Counted from the stretch's first letter, positions 19,301 to 26,847 are shown. The stretch is 64,000 nt of DNA from Microbacterium sp. T2.11-28 (GCF_950097975.1 NZ_CATNHF010000030.1:111346-175345); one strand, 5' to 3'. Numbers and translations: made by a program. The notes: a model not told the origin generated them from the sequence alone.

Positions 19301-19987
19301 CAGCGCCGCGCCGATCTCGGAGCCCATCAGCATCGTCCCGGTGGTCTCGACGGTGACCTCGACGAAGATCGGCAGCCGCACGCCGCGGGCGACGATGGCC
19401 TGCTTGCACCCGTTGACGGCCGCCTTGGTCTGGAGGAGATCCTGCGAGGTCTCCACGAGGAAGGCGTCGGCGCCGCCGTCGATCAGCCCCTCCGCCTGGA
19501 GCGCGAAGGTCTCCTTCAGGTGCGCGTACGACGTGTGGCCGAGCGAGGGCAGCTTGGTCCCGGGCCCCATCGAGCCGAGCACCCACCGCATCCGGCCGTC
19601 GACGGCCTCGGCCGCTTCGCACCGCTCCCGCGCGATGCGGGCGCCCGCCTCGGCGAGCTCGTGGATGCGGTCGTCGATGCCGTAGTCCGACAGGTTCGAC
19701 CAGTTCGCGCCGAAGGTGTTCGTCTCGATCGCGTCGATGCCGACGGCCAGGTAGTCGTCGTGGATCCGCGCGATCAGGTCGGGGCGCGAGACATTGAGGA
19801 TCTCGTTGCAGCCCTCGAGCTGGCGGTAGTCCTCGAGCGTCGGCTCGTAGCGCTGGAGCATCGTCCCCATCGCCCCGTCGGCGATGACGACGCGCGACGC
19901 CAGGGCGTCCAGGAGCGCCTGCGACCGCTCCGGCCGCGGCGCCGCGTCGATGTCGAGCGGGTGGCGGAGCGGAACGGTCGAAGTCAC
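16361..19987 (-). CDS. metH: cobalamin-dependent methionine synthase
   Basis: Methylates homocysteine using methyl-tetrahydrofolate and cobalamin. The 1208 residues carry all four modules: homocysteine domain (~1-330; DGAMGTMLQ, zinc ligands in LNCATGP and GGCCGTTPEH), pterin-binding domain (~345-620; GERTNANGSKAFRE, DVCVDYVGRDG), cobalamin cap and Rossmann domains (~640-880) with the base-off lower-ligand motif DVHDIGKN, and a C-terminal SAM-dependent reactivation domain (~900-1208; RLRFHFPRQR, YPACPDMEDR). The GTG start at 19987 lies within a long inverted repeat. No cobalamin or SAM riboswitch is evident upstream. Single-gene unit. Confidence 0.95.
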   Translation of the reverse strand: MTSTVPLRHPLDIDAAPRPERSQALLDALASRVVIADGAMGTMLQRYEPTLEDYRQLEGCNEILNVSRPDLIARIHDDYLAVGIDAIETNTFGANWSNLSDYGIDDRIHELAEAGARIARERCEAAEAVDGRMRWVLGSMGPGTKLPSLGHTSYAHLKETFALQAEGLIDGGADAFLVETSQDLLQTKAAVNGCKQAIVARGVRLPIFVEVTVETTGTMLMGSEIGAALTALEPLGVDAIGLNCATGPAEMSEHLRHLSKHSTVTIACMPNAGLPVLTADGAYYPLTPAELATAHEQFVREFGIGLVGGCCGTTPEHLAAVVERLRPLPAPAGRATTVEPGVASLYQHVPFQQDASYLAIGERTNANGSKAFREAMLDGRWDDCVEIARNQIRVGAHLLDVCVDYVGRDGVADIREVVSRFASASTLPLVIDSTEPAVIEAGLELIGGRPVVNSVNYEDGDGAESRFGRIMPLVKEHGTAVIALTIDEQGQARTAEDKLRIASRLVDALVGEWGMRVEDIIVDCLTFPIATGQEETRRDAIETIEAIRGLVAKYPGIHTTLGVSNVSFGLNPAARSVLNSVFLHEATQAGLDSGIIDAAKIVPLASIPDDRRRVALDLVWDRREYDADGNLTYDPLAVMLDMFAGVDTAALRDQRAAELAALPVGERLQRRIIDGELKGLEADLDLARADGIAPLQIINDHLLEGMKVVGERFGAGQMQLPFVLQSAEVMKTAVALLEPHMEKSSASGKGRIVLATVRGDVHDIGKNLVDIILTNNGYDVVNLGIKQPIADIIAAAEEHDADVIGMSGLLVKSTVVMKENLQELQARGLAGRWPVLLGGAALTRAYVEDDLAGQFDGEVRYAKDAFEGLALMEPLVRVARGESPDAVGLPPLKKRIHREGSLLTLTEPEAMPARSDVASDNAVPSPPFWGTRIVRGIALADYAAFLDERATFMGQWGLKPGRGEDGLSYEQLVETEGRPRLRYWLDRILAEGMLDASVAYGYFPVVAEGDDLVVLHHGDDPAGVIGARGLLAPDGGSGGAPGEDRLRFHFPRQRRDRHLCLADFVRSRESGAVDVLPVQLVTAGARIDQVTAKLFAEDRYRDYYELNGLVMQLTEALAEFWHARIRSELGFAAEDPADTAGLFKLEYRGARFSLGYPACPDMEDRRKVVELLRPERMGVELSEELQLHPEQSTDAFVFHHPEAKYFSV

Positions 19988-20043
19988 CGGCCGATTCTCC
20001 CACGCTGGCGAGAGGCCGCGGCGTGGGAGAACCGGCCGGTGAC
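19983..20043. repeat. 23-bp inverted repeat overlapping the metH start codon
   Basis: Arms at 19983-20005 and 20021-20043 are reverse complements except for one base (a G-U pair in RNA), with a 15-base loop. The left arm contains the metH GTG and its upstream purine run. The right arm is a mirror copy, so the plus strand also carries GGGAGAA followed by GTGAC. In the metH transcript the hairpin would bury the ribosome site and start codon. It could be a translational control element or the scar of a local inversion/duplication. Confidence 0.75.
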
Positions 20044-20320
20044 GTCGCGTGTCGGACCGGCAGCCGGCGGCGGCAACGTGGCTGCCTGCTGCGAGGGACA
20101 GCGGGCCGGCGTCGCCGCGAGGCGGCGCACGACTTCTGTCGCTCCGATGCCTCTCACCAAGCGGTCAATGCCGACAGGTCAAGGGCGAGCCGGTTGCGGG
20201 ATTTCGCAAGGCGCTCGCTCAGACTCGCGACTTCCCGGCGTTGCGCGGATGATCCCCGACCAGCACCATGCAACCGAGGCAACGCAACCGCCCTCCACGC
20301 GCGACATCTGGGAGCTAATC
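20044..20320. other. non-coding, lower-GC stretch before the small-peptide operon
   Basis: About 280 bp without a convincing gene. Base composition is visibly lower in GC than the surroundings, as in the downstream peptide gene. It presumably holds the promoter for the peptide operon. A plus-strand frame is open from GTG 20039 into the peptide gene, but its translation is low-complexity with no conserved features. A Shine-Dalgarno (GGGAG, 20310-20314) ends the region. Confidence 0.5.
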
Positions 20321-20569
20321 ATGACGACGCGCACTCTTGCGATGACCGCGCCCGGGACCGCCAACTCGACTATCCGGCGCCGCCTGAATGTCGCCTTGGC
20401 CAGCGTTGTGCTCGTCGCGGGCTTACTGTTCACCCCGACAGCGGCACAGCAGTTGGCGATCCAGAAGTGCGTGACATCCCTGGGCTACACATGGCTCACT
20501 GCGGTCGCGGGCGGGCCATTCGGTTTTACGATCGGCGGCGTGGCAATTGCGCTCTGGGGGTGCTCATGA
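20321..20569 (+). CDS. small secreted two-cysteine peptide, bacteriocin-like candidate
   Basis: An 82-residue ORF with an excellent GGGAG six bases before ATG 20321. It has a Sec-like leader: basic n-region (STIRRRLN), hydrophobic core VALASVVLVAGLLF, and likely cleavage after TPTAA (about residue 42). The ~40-residue remainder is hydrophobic and Gly-rich, with Cys50 and Cys81 near its two ends and GGPFGFTIGGVAIALWGCS at the C-terminus. Codon use is unusual for this genome: Leu35 is TTA, with several ATT, TTT and ACA codons, suggesting horizontal acquisition. The stop overlaps the next ATG (ATGA). No family is recognised. Bacteriocin precursor is inferred from size, leader, paired Cys and the adjacent 2-TM gene; a plain small membrane protein is the alternative. 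Confidence 0.5.
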   Translation: MTTRTLAMTAPGTANSTIRRRLNVALASVVLVAGLLFTPTAAQQLAIQKCVTSLGYTWLTAVAGGPFGFTIGGVAIALWGCS

Positions 20570-20787
20570 ACGGGAAGGCATCACCATCGGACTACGGACC
20601 CCGCATGATCATCGCGGCAGTCGGCCTCGCCCTCGCGGTCGTGCTCGGCATCGCATCGCGGGACGTCGTCTGGGCGATCGGCCTCGCGACCCTGTCGATC
20701 GCGTGGGGCGTGTACGCCGTCGTGAGGCGCCGGCGCGACTCCGCGCGGCCGCCCCGGCCACCCGAGCCGCCCGAAGAAGGCGGGTGA
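20566..20787 (+). CDS. two-TM small protein coupled to the peptide gene (immunity candidate)
   Basis: A 73-residue protein: short polar N-terminus, two hydrophobic helices (about residues 14-29 and 33-50: MIIAAVGLALAVVLGI and VVWAIGLATLSIAWGVYAVV), then a basic RRRRDS turn and a Pro/Glu-rich tail. Size and topology fit small immunity proteins that sit beside bacteriocin genes, but no sequence family is recognised. ATG overlaps the peptide stop by 4 bp, so equal or dependent translation is expected. Its end is one base from the convergent stop of the PadR-linked membrane protein. Confidence 0.5.
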   Translation: MNGKASPSDYGPRMIIAAVGLALAVVLGIASRDVVWAIGLATLSIAWGVYAVVRRRRDSARPPRPPEPPEEGG

Positions 20788-20788
20788 C

Positions 20789-21775
20789 TCAGCGTGCGCG
20801 GCGCGCCTTCAGGAACCCGTCGATCGTGTCCCAGAGGGCGATGGCGCCGATGCCGAACCCGGTGAGCACCGACAGGATGCCGTAGACCTTCTCGGCATCC
20901 GGCGCGGGCACCACCGTGAGCCAGAAGTCCTGGTTGAGCAGAGCGTCCTGCGACAGCAGCCAGATCGCCGGCACGACGACCACGAGGTTCAGCACCGTGT
21001 TGGCGACGGCCAGACCCGCCGTCCAGCGCCGGCTGATGTACAGCACCACCTGGAACGCCGCCTCGATGGCGAGGACGAGGAGGAGCCCGCCCATCCACCA
21101 GGGCCACAGTCCGGGGTCGAGGAACGACATCCAGCGCTCGTCGACGTAGACGAGCCCCACGAGCTGATCCCAGACGAGGACAGCGGCGGCGAGCGCGAGG
21201 AACACCAGGCTCACGACCATGTCCGCGAACCGCGCGCGGGTGGCGTGGATCTCCGGCAGATCGTCGAGCGTCCACGGGCTCGTCACGCCGTCCGCCTTCG
21301 TGCCGGCTCCCTCGGACCGCTCGATGATGAAGAACACGAGGGCCGTCCAGAACGCGAGGTGCACGACGACCGTCAGCGTGCCCCCGATGGTCGAGCCGAT
21401 CACCGCGCCGAGCGGTGCACCGGCGAGCGTCTGCCCGAGCGCGATCCCGAACGCCGCGATCGGCGGCACGATCCACAGGAGCAGCTTCAGCAGCCGCCAC
21501 CAGTCGAGGTAGTAGCGCGGACCGATGAGGTGCAGCGGGCGGTCGATCATGCCGGCGGCGAGCTTGTCGGGGTCGCCGAGTGCGGTGAGCACGGCCCGCT
21601 CTGCCGTGTCCGCGGGCTCGCCCGACTCGATGCGGGCATCGAGCTGATCGGCGATCAGGCCGCGCAGCTCGGCGGCGACGTCGCCCCGCTGCGACTCCGG
21701 GATGGAGCGGGTCACCGCCTGGACGTAGCGCTCGGTGAGCGTGGCCGATGCCGGCGGGGTACGGGTGTCGTTCAT
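20789..21775 (-). CDS. PadR-linked multi-TM protein with HAAS/permease-prefix domain
   Basis: A 328-residue protein. The N-terminal ~75 residues form a soluble helical HAAS-like domain (LTERYVQAVTRSIPESQRGDVAAELRGLIADQL) with TALGDPDKLA, typical of permease-prefix proteins paired with PadR regulators. About seven hydrophobic helices follow (from ~95 to 315). It starts one base after the padR stop, so both are one operon. The role is unknown; such pairs often sense envelope stress or antibiotics. Its stop is adjacent to the small-peptide operon stop. Confidence 0.75.
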   Translation of the reverse strand: MNDTRTPPASATLTERYVQAVTRSIPESQRGDVAAELRGLIADQLDARIESGEPADTAERAVLTALGDPDKLAAGMIDRPLHLIGPRYYLDWWRLLKLLLWIVPPIAAFGIALGQTLAGAPLGAVIGSTIGGTLTVVVHLAFWTALVFFIIERSEGAGTKADGVTSPWTLDDLPEIHATRARFADMVVSLVFLALAAAVLVWDQLVGLVYVDERWMSFLDPGLWPWWMGGLLLVLAIEAAFQVVLYISRRWTAGLAVANTVLNLVVVVPAIWLLSQDALLNQDFWLTVVPAPDAEKVYGILSVLTGFGIGAIALWDTIDGFLKARRAR

Positions 21776-21776
21776 G

Positions 21777-22127
21777 TCAGTCCTCCTCGGGGAGTGCGTC
21801 GATCGCGACCGCGATCGCGCGGAAATCGTCGGTGAGCGCCTGGGCCAGGCGCCGCCCCTCGGCGGAGGTGCGGTAGAACTTCCTCGGCCGCGCCTCGTCG
21901 GTGTTCCACTCGCTGGTCAGGTGCCCCTGCTTCTCCAGGCGGCGCAGCAGCGGGTACAGCGTGTTGGCGTCGGTGTCGAAGCCGCGCGCCTGGAGCGCTT
22001 CGAGGAGCCCGTAGCCGTACCCGGGCTCCACCAGCAGCCGCAGGCATGCCAGCACCACCGTGCCGCGGCGCAGCTCCTGCAGGTGGATCGTCTGCCCGTC
22101 GACATCGGGCATGTCCTCATCGCTCAT
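21777..22127 (-). CDS. PadR-family transcriptional repressor
   Basis: A 116-residue winged-helix regulator. The core LRRGTVVLACLRLLVEPGYGYGLLEALQARGFDTDANTLYPLLRRLEKQGHL contains the PadR helix-turn-helix, and KFYRTSAEGRRLAQAL forms wing and dimerisation helix. At this length it belongs to the short PadR-s1 class. First gene of a two-gene operon with the HAAS membrane protein, divergent from menC. Palindromic sites just upstream suggest autoregulation and possibly menC control. Confidence 0.9.
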   Translation of the reverse strand: MSDEDMPDVDGQTIHLQELRRGTVVLACLRLLVEPGYGYGLLEALQARGFDTDANTLYPLLRRLEKQGHLTSEWNTDEARPRKFYRTSAEGRRLAQALTDDFRAIAVAIDALPEED

Positions 22128-22131
22128 GGTT

Positions 22132-22180
22132 CACACTGTACTGTGTGTCACACACTATCGTCAAGGACACAGTGCTGTGT
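22132..22180. promoter_or_regulatory. PadR-type palindromic operators in the padR/menC intergenic region
   Basis: Two dyads lie in the 78-bp gap between padR and menC. At 22132-22147, CACACTGTACTGTGTG is a near-perfect 16-bp palindrome. At 22167-22180, ACACAGTGCTGTGT has 6-bp inverted arms around TG. A further TGTGTCACACA overlaps the first. The sites share ACAC/GTGT ends, as expected for PadR operators. Their position lets one regulator affect both directions. Confidence 0.65.
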
Positions 22181-22205
22181 GTGCGAAGCACGCCAGGATG
22201 GGTGC

Positions 22206-23204
22206 ATGAGCATCCCCCCGCTGACCGAGCTGCGCGACGCCGCGCACGTGGTCGCCCTCCCTCTCACCTCCCGCTTCCGCGGCGTCGATCTGCGGGAGGC
22301 CCTGCTCGTGGAGGGACCCGAGGGATGGACCGAGTTCTCCCCGTTCACCGAGTACGACGACCACGAGGCGGCCACATGGCTGAGCGCGGCCATCGACTTC
22401 GGCTGGCGTCCCCAGCCCGCGCCCGTGCGCGACGCCGTGCGGGTCAACGCCACGATCCCGGCCGTCGAGGCGGGACGCGTGCCGGCGGTGCTCGCTCGCT
22501 TCGAGGGATGCCGGACCGCGAAGGTGAAGGTGGCCGAGCGCGGTCAGCACCTCTCCGACGACGTCGCGCGCGTCCGCGCCGTGCGCGACGCGCTCGGGGC
22601 CGAGGGGCGCATCCGCGTGGACGCCAACGGAGGCTGGAACGTCGACGAGGCCGAGCGCGCCCTCCACGCGCTCGCCGAGTTCGACCTGGAGTACGCGGAG
22701 CAGCCCTGCGAGAGCGTGGGCGAGCTGGCCGAGCTCCGCCGGCGTCTCGCCGACTGGGACATCCCGATCGCCGCCGACGAGAGCGTCCGCAAGGCCTCCG
22801 ACCCGCTCGAGGTCGCCCGCGCCGGGGCGGCGGACCTCCTCGTCGTCAAGGTGCAGCCGCTCGGCGGCATCGCCCGCGCGCGCGCCATCGTGGAGGCCGC
22901 CGGCCTCCCCGTGGTGGTCTCCAGCGCCCTCGACACGAGTGTCGGACTCTCGATGGGGGCCATGCTCGCGGCGTCGCTGCCGGACCTCGACTACGACTGC
23001 GGCCTGGGCACCGCCGCCCTGCTCGCCGCCGACGTGACGGCCGACCCCCTGCTCCCCCGGGCCGGCCGGATCGAGGCGCGTCGCGTTGAGGTCGACAAGG
23101 ACCTGCTGGCGCGCCACGCGGCCGATCCGGCTCGGCGCGAGTGGTGGCTGGCCCGGCTCGAGCGGTGCCACGCGCTCCTCGCCGCGGGTGAGGACGCGGG
23201 CTAG
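22206..23204 (+). CDS. menC: o-succinylbenzoate synthase
   Basis: Enolase-superfamily dehydratase converting SHCHC to o-succinylbenzoate for menaquinone. The 332-residue protein has the catalytic KVKVAERG (second-strand KxK) near residue 107, metal ligands in RVDANGGWN, EYAEQPCES and AADES, and the opposite catalytic Lys in VVKVQPLGG. It is encoded ~13 kb from the other men genes, divergent from padR. ATG 22206 follows GGATGGGTGC. Its TAG overlaps the convergent TetR stop by 3-4 bp (CTAG). Confidence 0.92.
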   Translation: MSIPPLTELRDAAHVVALPLTSRFRGVDLREALLVEGPEGWTEFSPFTEYDDHEAATWLSAAIDFGWRPQPAPVRDAVRVNATIPAVEAGRVPAVLARFEGCRTAKVKVAERGQHLSDDVARVRAVRDALGAEGRIRVDANGGWNVDEAERALHALAEFDLEYAEQPCESVGELAELRRRLADWDIPIAADESVRKASDPLEVARAGAADLLVVKVQPLGGIARARAIVEAAGLPVVVSSALDTSVGLSMGAMLAASLPDLDYDCGLGTAALLAADVTADPLLPRAGRIEARRVEVDKDLLARHAADPARREWWLARLERCHALLAAGEDAG

Positions 23205-23833
23205 ACGCCGGGCGCCTCGACGAGCGCGACCACCAGCCGCTCCAGTCGGGCGTTGAGCAGCTCGTTGATCTCGGCCTGCGAGCGGCCTTCGAGGGTGGCC
23301 CGCGTGCAGGTGTCGTCCGACACGTCGAGCAGGAGCTGCGCCGTCTCGCCGAGGGGCAGGCGCAGGCGCAGTCCGAAGCCGTCGACGACGTGGGAGATGA
23401 TGCCCTCGACGCGGTCGCGCATCGCCTCCTGCCACGCCAGGTACGCGGATACCAGGCGCTCGTCGCGCAGCGCCTGCGTGCGGATCTCGCTGATCAGCTG
23501 CGGCTCCATGCGCTCGCCCAGCGAGGCGCCGACCACCTGACGCACGAGCCCTGACGGGTCGGCGAGCCCGGCGGGATCGAGGTCCCGCACCCGGCCGGCG
23601 ACCTCCTCGAGCTTGGCCTCGGCCAGCTGAGTGATGAGGGCGAGGAAGAGCTCCTCCTTCGACTCGAAGTTCGAGTAGAAGGCGCCCCGGGTGAACCCCG
23701 CCCGCTCGCAGATCGTCTCGACGGACGCCGCGTCCATGCCGACCTCGGCGAACACCTCGTGGGCGGCGTCGAGAAGGCGCGCCCGCGTCTGCTCGCGGCG
23801 GCGGGATGCCGGACGCTCACCGATGTCGGTCAT
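23201..23833 (-). CDS. TetR-family repressor of the MMPL/YhgE exporter operon
   Basis: A 210-residue regulator. The N-terminal HTH is canonical: RARLLDAAHEVFAEVGMDAASVETICERAGFTRGAFYSNFESKEELF. The C-terminal ligand domain is variable. ATG 23833 has GGGAGG six bases upstream, preferred over the longer frame from 23866. It is divergent from the MMPL gene, with two palindromes in the shared promoter, a standard autoregulated efflux arrangement. Confidence 0.9.
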   Translation of the reverse strand: MTDIGERPASRRREQTRARLLDAAHEVFAEVGMDAASVETICERAGFTRGAFYSNFESKEELFLALITQLAEAKLEEVAGRVRDLDPAGLADPSGLVRQVVGASLGERMEPQLISEIRTQALRDERLVSAYLAWQEAMRDRVEGIISHVVDGFGLRLRLPLGETAQLLLDVSDDTCTRATLEGRSQAEINELLNARLERLVVALVEAPGV

Positions 23834-23908
23834 GCGTGCCTCCCACCCCGTCGTCGTCGCTTCCACTTTCTCACCTCATCCTCAGCCTTGCGGCCTCGCA
23901 CGCCTCTA

Positions 23909-23942
23909 CGATACATCTATGTATCGGATACATCGCTGTATC
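23909..23942. promoter_or_regulatory. tandem TetR operators
   Basis: CGATACATCTATGTATCG at 23909-23926 has perfect 8-bp inverted arms around a CT centre. A second, weaker dyad GATACATCGCTGTATC follows at 23927-23942. Both carry the same GATACA/TGTATC half-sites, so they likely bind the adjacent TetR protein and cover the divergent promoters. The AT-rich sequence stands out from the high-GC background. Confidence 0.75.
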
Positions 23943-23976
23943 GATTCGTCCTGATCCGATCACCTCCGGAGCGCTC

Positions 23977-26847
23977 GTGTCCACACTGCTGTACTCCCTC
24001 GGCCGCTGGTCGTACCGTCACCCGTGGCGCGTCCTGGTGTCCTGGCTCCTCCTGCTCGCCGTCGTCGGCGGAACCGTCGGCGTCGGCATGGCCACCGGCT
24101 TCGTGAAGGGCACCGACAACTCGTTCTCCATCCCCGGCACCGAGGCCCAGGAGGGCATCGCACTGCTGGACCGCACCTTCCCGCAGGCCAGCGGCACCAG
24201 TGCGCAACTGGTCGTGGTCGCGCCCGAGGGCGAGCGCGTCGACGAGGCCCCGGTCGAGGGCGTGATCGCCGACGCGATCGCCGACTTCGACGCACTCGAC
24301 GGCGTGCTGGCCGTCACCGACCCGTTCGACGAGATGGTCGACGGACTCGTCTCCGACGACGGCCGGGCGGCCATCGTGCGCCTGCAGTTCGACGGCCAGG
24401 CGACCGACGTGTCGGCAGAGACCAAGGACGCGCTCACCGCCGTCGCCGACCAGACACGCGCCGCCCTCCCGGACGGGTCGCAGGTGGCGATCGGCGGCGA
24501 CCTCTTCTCCACCTCCGTGCCCGCCCTGAGCCTCATCGAGGCGGTCGGCGTGCTCATCGCCCTGTTCGTCCTCATCGTCACGTTCCGCTCGCTGGCGGTG
24601 GCGTGGTTCCCGCTCGCGAGCGCCCTCATCGGCGTCGCTCTCGCGATCGCGCTCATCTACGTCTCGACCGCGTTCGCCTCGATCTCCTCCACCACCCCGA
24701 TGCTCGCGATCATGCTCGGTCTGGCGGTGGGGATCGACTATGCGCTGTTCATCGTCGCGCGCCACCAGGACCAGGTGCGCACCGGCGTCGATCCGGAGGA
24801 GTCCGCGGCGCGCGCCACCGGCACCGCCGGCTCCGCGGTCGTGTTCGCCGGCGTGACGGTGCTGATCGCGCTCATCGGGCTCGGCTTCGCGGGCATCCCG
24901 TTCCTCACCACGATGGGCATCGCCGCCGCGGTGGCCGTCGCGATCGCCGTCGTCGTGGCCCTCACGCTGACCCCCGCGCTGCTCGGGTTCGCGAAGGGCC
25001 GCGTGACGGGCTGGCCGCGGCCCTCCCGCCGCACCTCCCGGCGAGCGGCGGCCCGTGCCGCGAAGCCCGCGCGCGGGTTCGCCGAGCGCTGGGTCACGGC
25101 CGTCACGCGGCGCCCCGTCGTCACCACGCTCGCCGTGGTCATCGGCCTGGGCGTCGTGGCGGTCCCGGCGGCCAGCCTCCACCTGGCGCTGCCGAACGCG
25201 GGGGTCCAGCCCCCTTCCAGCGAGGCGCGCCAGGCCTACGACCTCACCGCCGAGCATTTCGGGCCGGGCAGCAACGGCCCGCTCATCATGACGGGCACGA
25301 TCGTCACCTCGACCGATCCGCTGGGGCTGATGGCCGACCTCAAGGCCGAGATCGAGAAGGTGCCCGGGGTCAAGGAGGTCGCCCTCGCGACCCCCAACGA
25401 GACGGCCGACACGGGACTCATCCAGATCGTCCCCGAGACCGCCCCCGACGACCCCGCCACCGCAGACCTCGTCCGCGAGCTGCGGGCGCAGCACGACCGG
25501 CTTCTCGACGAGTACGGCGTGGACCTCAAGGTCACCGGCTTCACCGCCGTCGGCATCGACATCTCGGACCGCCTCGGCGCCGCGCTCCTGCCCTTCGGCC
25601 TCTTCGTCGTCGGACTGTCGCTCATCCTCCTGATGATCGTGTTCCGCTCGATCTGGGTCCCCGTCAAGGCCGCCGCCGGCTACCTGCTCTCGGTCGCGGC
25701 CGCGTTCGGCGTGGTCGCGGCGGTCTTCGAGTGGGGCTGGTTCGCCGACCTCTTGCACGTGACGCGGACAGGCCCCGTCATCAGCTTCATGCCGATCATC
25801 CTCATGGGCGTGCTGTTCGGGCTGGCGATGGACTACGAGGTGTTCCTCGTGTCCCGCATGCGGGAGGACTTCGTCCACACCCGTCGCGCCCGCGGCGGCC
25901 GTGCCGAGCGCGCCACGGCCATCGCCGCGGTCCGGAGCGGGTTCACCGCCTCGGCGCGGGTGGTCACCGCCGCCGCGGTGATCATGTTCGCAGTGTTCGC
26001 CGCCTTCGTGCCCGAGGGCGACTCCTCCATCAAGCCGATCGCGCTCGGGCTGGCCGTCGGCATCGCCGTCGACGCCTTCCTCGTGCGGATGACGCTCGTC
26101 CCGGCCGTCATGACCCTCCTGGGCGAGCGGGCGTGGTGGATGCCGCGCTGGCTCGACCGCGTCCTGCCCCACTTCGACATCGAAGGCGAAGCCGTCGAAC
26201 GCGAGCTCGCGCTGGCCCACTGGCCCGAGGACGCCGGTACCACCCCGCTCGTCGGCGAGGACCTGGCGGTGCGCGCCGCGGAGGTCCGCGACGCCGGCGA
26301 GGTGACCCTCTTCTCGGGGGTCTCGTTCCGGCTGGCGCACGGTGGCACGCTGCTCGTCACCTCCCCCGACCCGCGCGCGGCACGCGCCTTCGCCCTGATG
26401 GTCGGCGGACGGCTCGCCGCGGGCGGCGCCACCCAGGTGACGGGCCGCCTCCGGGTCGCCGGCCACCTGCTGCCCGGTCGTGCGGCCTGGGTGCGCGCGC
26501 ACGTGGGCGTCGCCCTGCTGGAGGGCTCGCCCGAGCCCGTGCGCGAGCTGCGGCGGGCGCTGGCCGGCGGCACGCGCCTGGTGGTCGTCGACGGCCTCGA
26601 CAGCCTCACCGGCGCCGATCGCGACCAGGCGGCGGCGCTCCTGCGGGATGCGGCCGTCGCCGTGAGGGAGCGGCGCGGCGACGCCGGCTCGCCGCTCACC
26701 GTGGTCGCCACGGCCCGGCGCGACGGACCCGCGCTCGACCTCCTCGCCGATGCGCACCGCCCGACCGTGACGCCGCTCGCGCTGTCCGCCGCGCCCGTCG
26801 TGCTCCCCACCCCCGAACCGCCCTCCTCTGCACAGGTGATGTCATGA
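23977..26847 (+). CDS. MMPL/RND-family exporter with a degenerate ATPase-like C-terminal domain
   Basis: A 956-residue protein starting at GTG 23977 (CCGGAG upstream). Residues ~1-730 are a standard 12-TM MMPL: TM1 near 20-40, first TM bundle 170-340 with GLAVGIDYALFIVARHQ (proton-relay Asp/Tyr), second bundle 530-715 with GLAMDYEVFLVSRMRE. The added ~210-residue C-terminus looks like an ABC ATPase fold (VTLFSGVSFRLAHGGTLLVT, then RLVVVDGLDSLTGADRDQ resembling Walker B), but the Walker A position reads SPDPRAARA and no LSGGQ is present. It is translationally coupled to the YhgE gene. Substrate probably a lipid or hydrophobic drug, inferred from family. Confidence 0.85.
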   Translation: MSTLLYSLGRWSYRHPWRVLVSWLLLLAVVGGTVGVGMATGFVKGTDNSFSIPGTEAQEGIALLDRTFPQASGTSAQLVVVAPEGERVDEAPVEGVIADAIADFDALDGVLAVTDPFDEMVDGLVSDDGRAAIVRLQFDGQATDVSAETKDALTAVADQTRAALPDGSQVAIGGDLFSTSVPALSLIEAVGVLIALFVLIVTFRSLAVAWFPLASALIGVALAIALIYVSTAFASISSTTPMLAIMLGLAVGIDYALFIVARHQDQVRTGVDPEESAARATGTAGSAVVFAGVTVLIALIGLGFAGIPFLTTMGIAAAVAVAIAVVVALTLTPALLGFAKGRVTGWPRPSRRTSRRAAARAAKPARGFAERWVTAVTRRPVVTTLAVVIGLGVVAVPAASLHLALPNAGVQPPSSEARQAYDLTAEHFGPGSNGPLIMTGTIVTSTDPLGLMADLKAEIEKVPGVKEVALATPNETADTGLIQIVPETAPDDPATADLVRELRAQHDRLLDEYGVDLKVTGFTAVGIDISDRLGAALLPFGLFVVGLSLILLMIVFRSIWVPVKAAAGYLLSVAAAFGVVAAVFEWGWFADLLHVTRTGPVISFMPIILMGVLFGLAMDYEVFLVSRMREDFVHTRRARGGRAERATAIAAVRSGFTASARVVTAAAVIMFAVFAAFVPEGDSSIKPIALGLAVGIAVDAFLVRMTLVPAVMTLLGERAWWMPRWLDRVLPHFDIEGEAVERELALAHWPEDAGTTPLVGEDLAVRAAEVRDAGEVTLFSGVSFRLAHGGTLLVTSPDPRAARAFALMVGGRLAAGGATQVTGRLRVAGHLLPGRAAWVRAHVGVALLEGSPEPVRELRRALAGGTRLVVVDGLDSLTGADRDQAAALLRDAAVAVRERRGDAGSPLTVVATARRDGPALDLLADAHRPTVTPLALSAAPVVLPTPEPPSSAQVMS

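Noticed and set aside
20039..20320. N-terminal extension of the secreted peptide from the mirrored GTG at 20039
   Set aside because: In frame and open, but it would bury the signal peptide, and a good Shine-Dalgarno precedes ATG 20321.
19988..20320. cobalamin or SAM riboswitch upstream of metH
   Set aside because: No B12-box or S-box core seen on the minus strand; only the inverted repeat is present.
16388..20569. 1393-codon plus-strand open frame antisense to metH
   Set aside because: Low-complexity Arg/His/Gly/Val translation with no motifs, a typical high-GC shadow of metH. Only its last 82 codons (20321-20569) look genuine.
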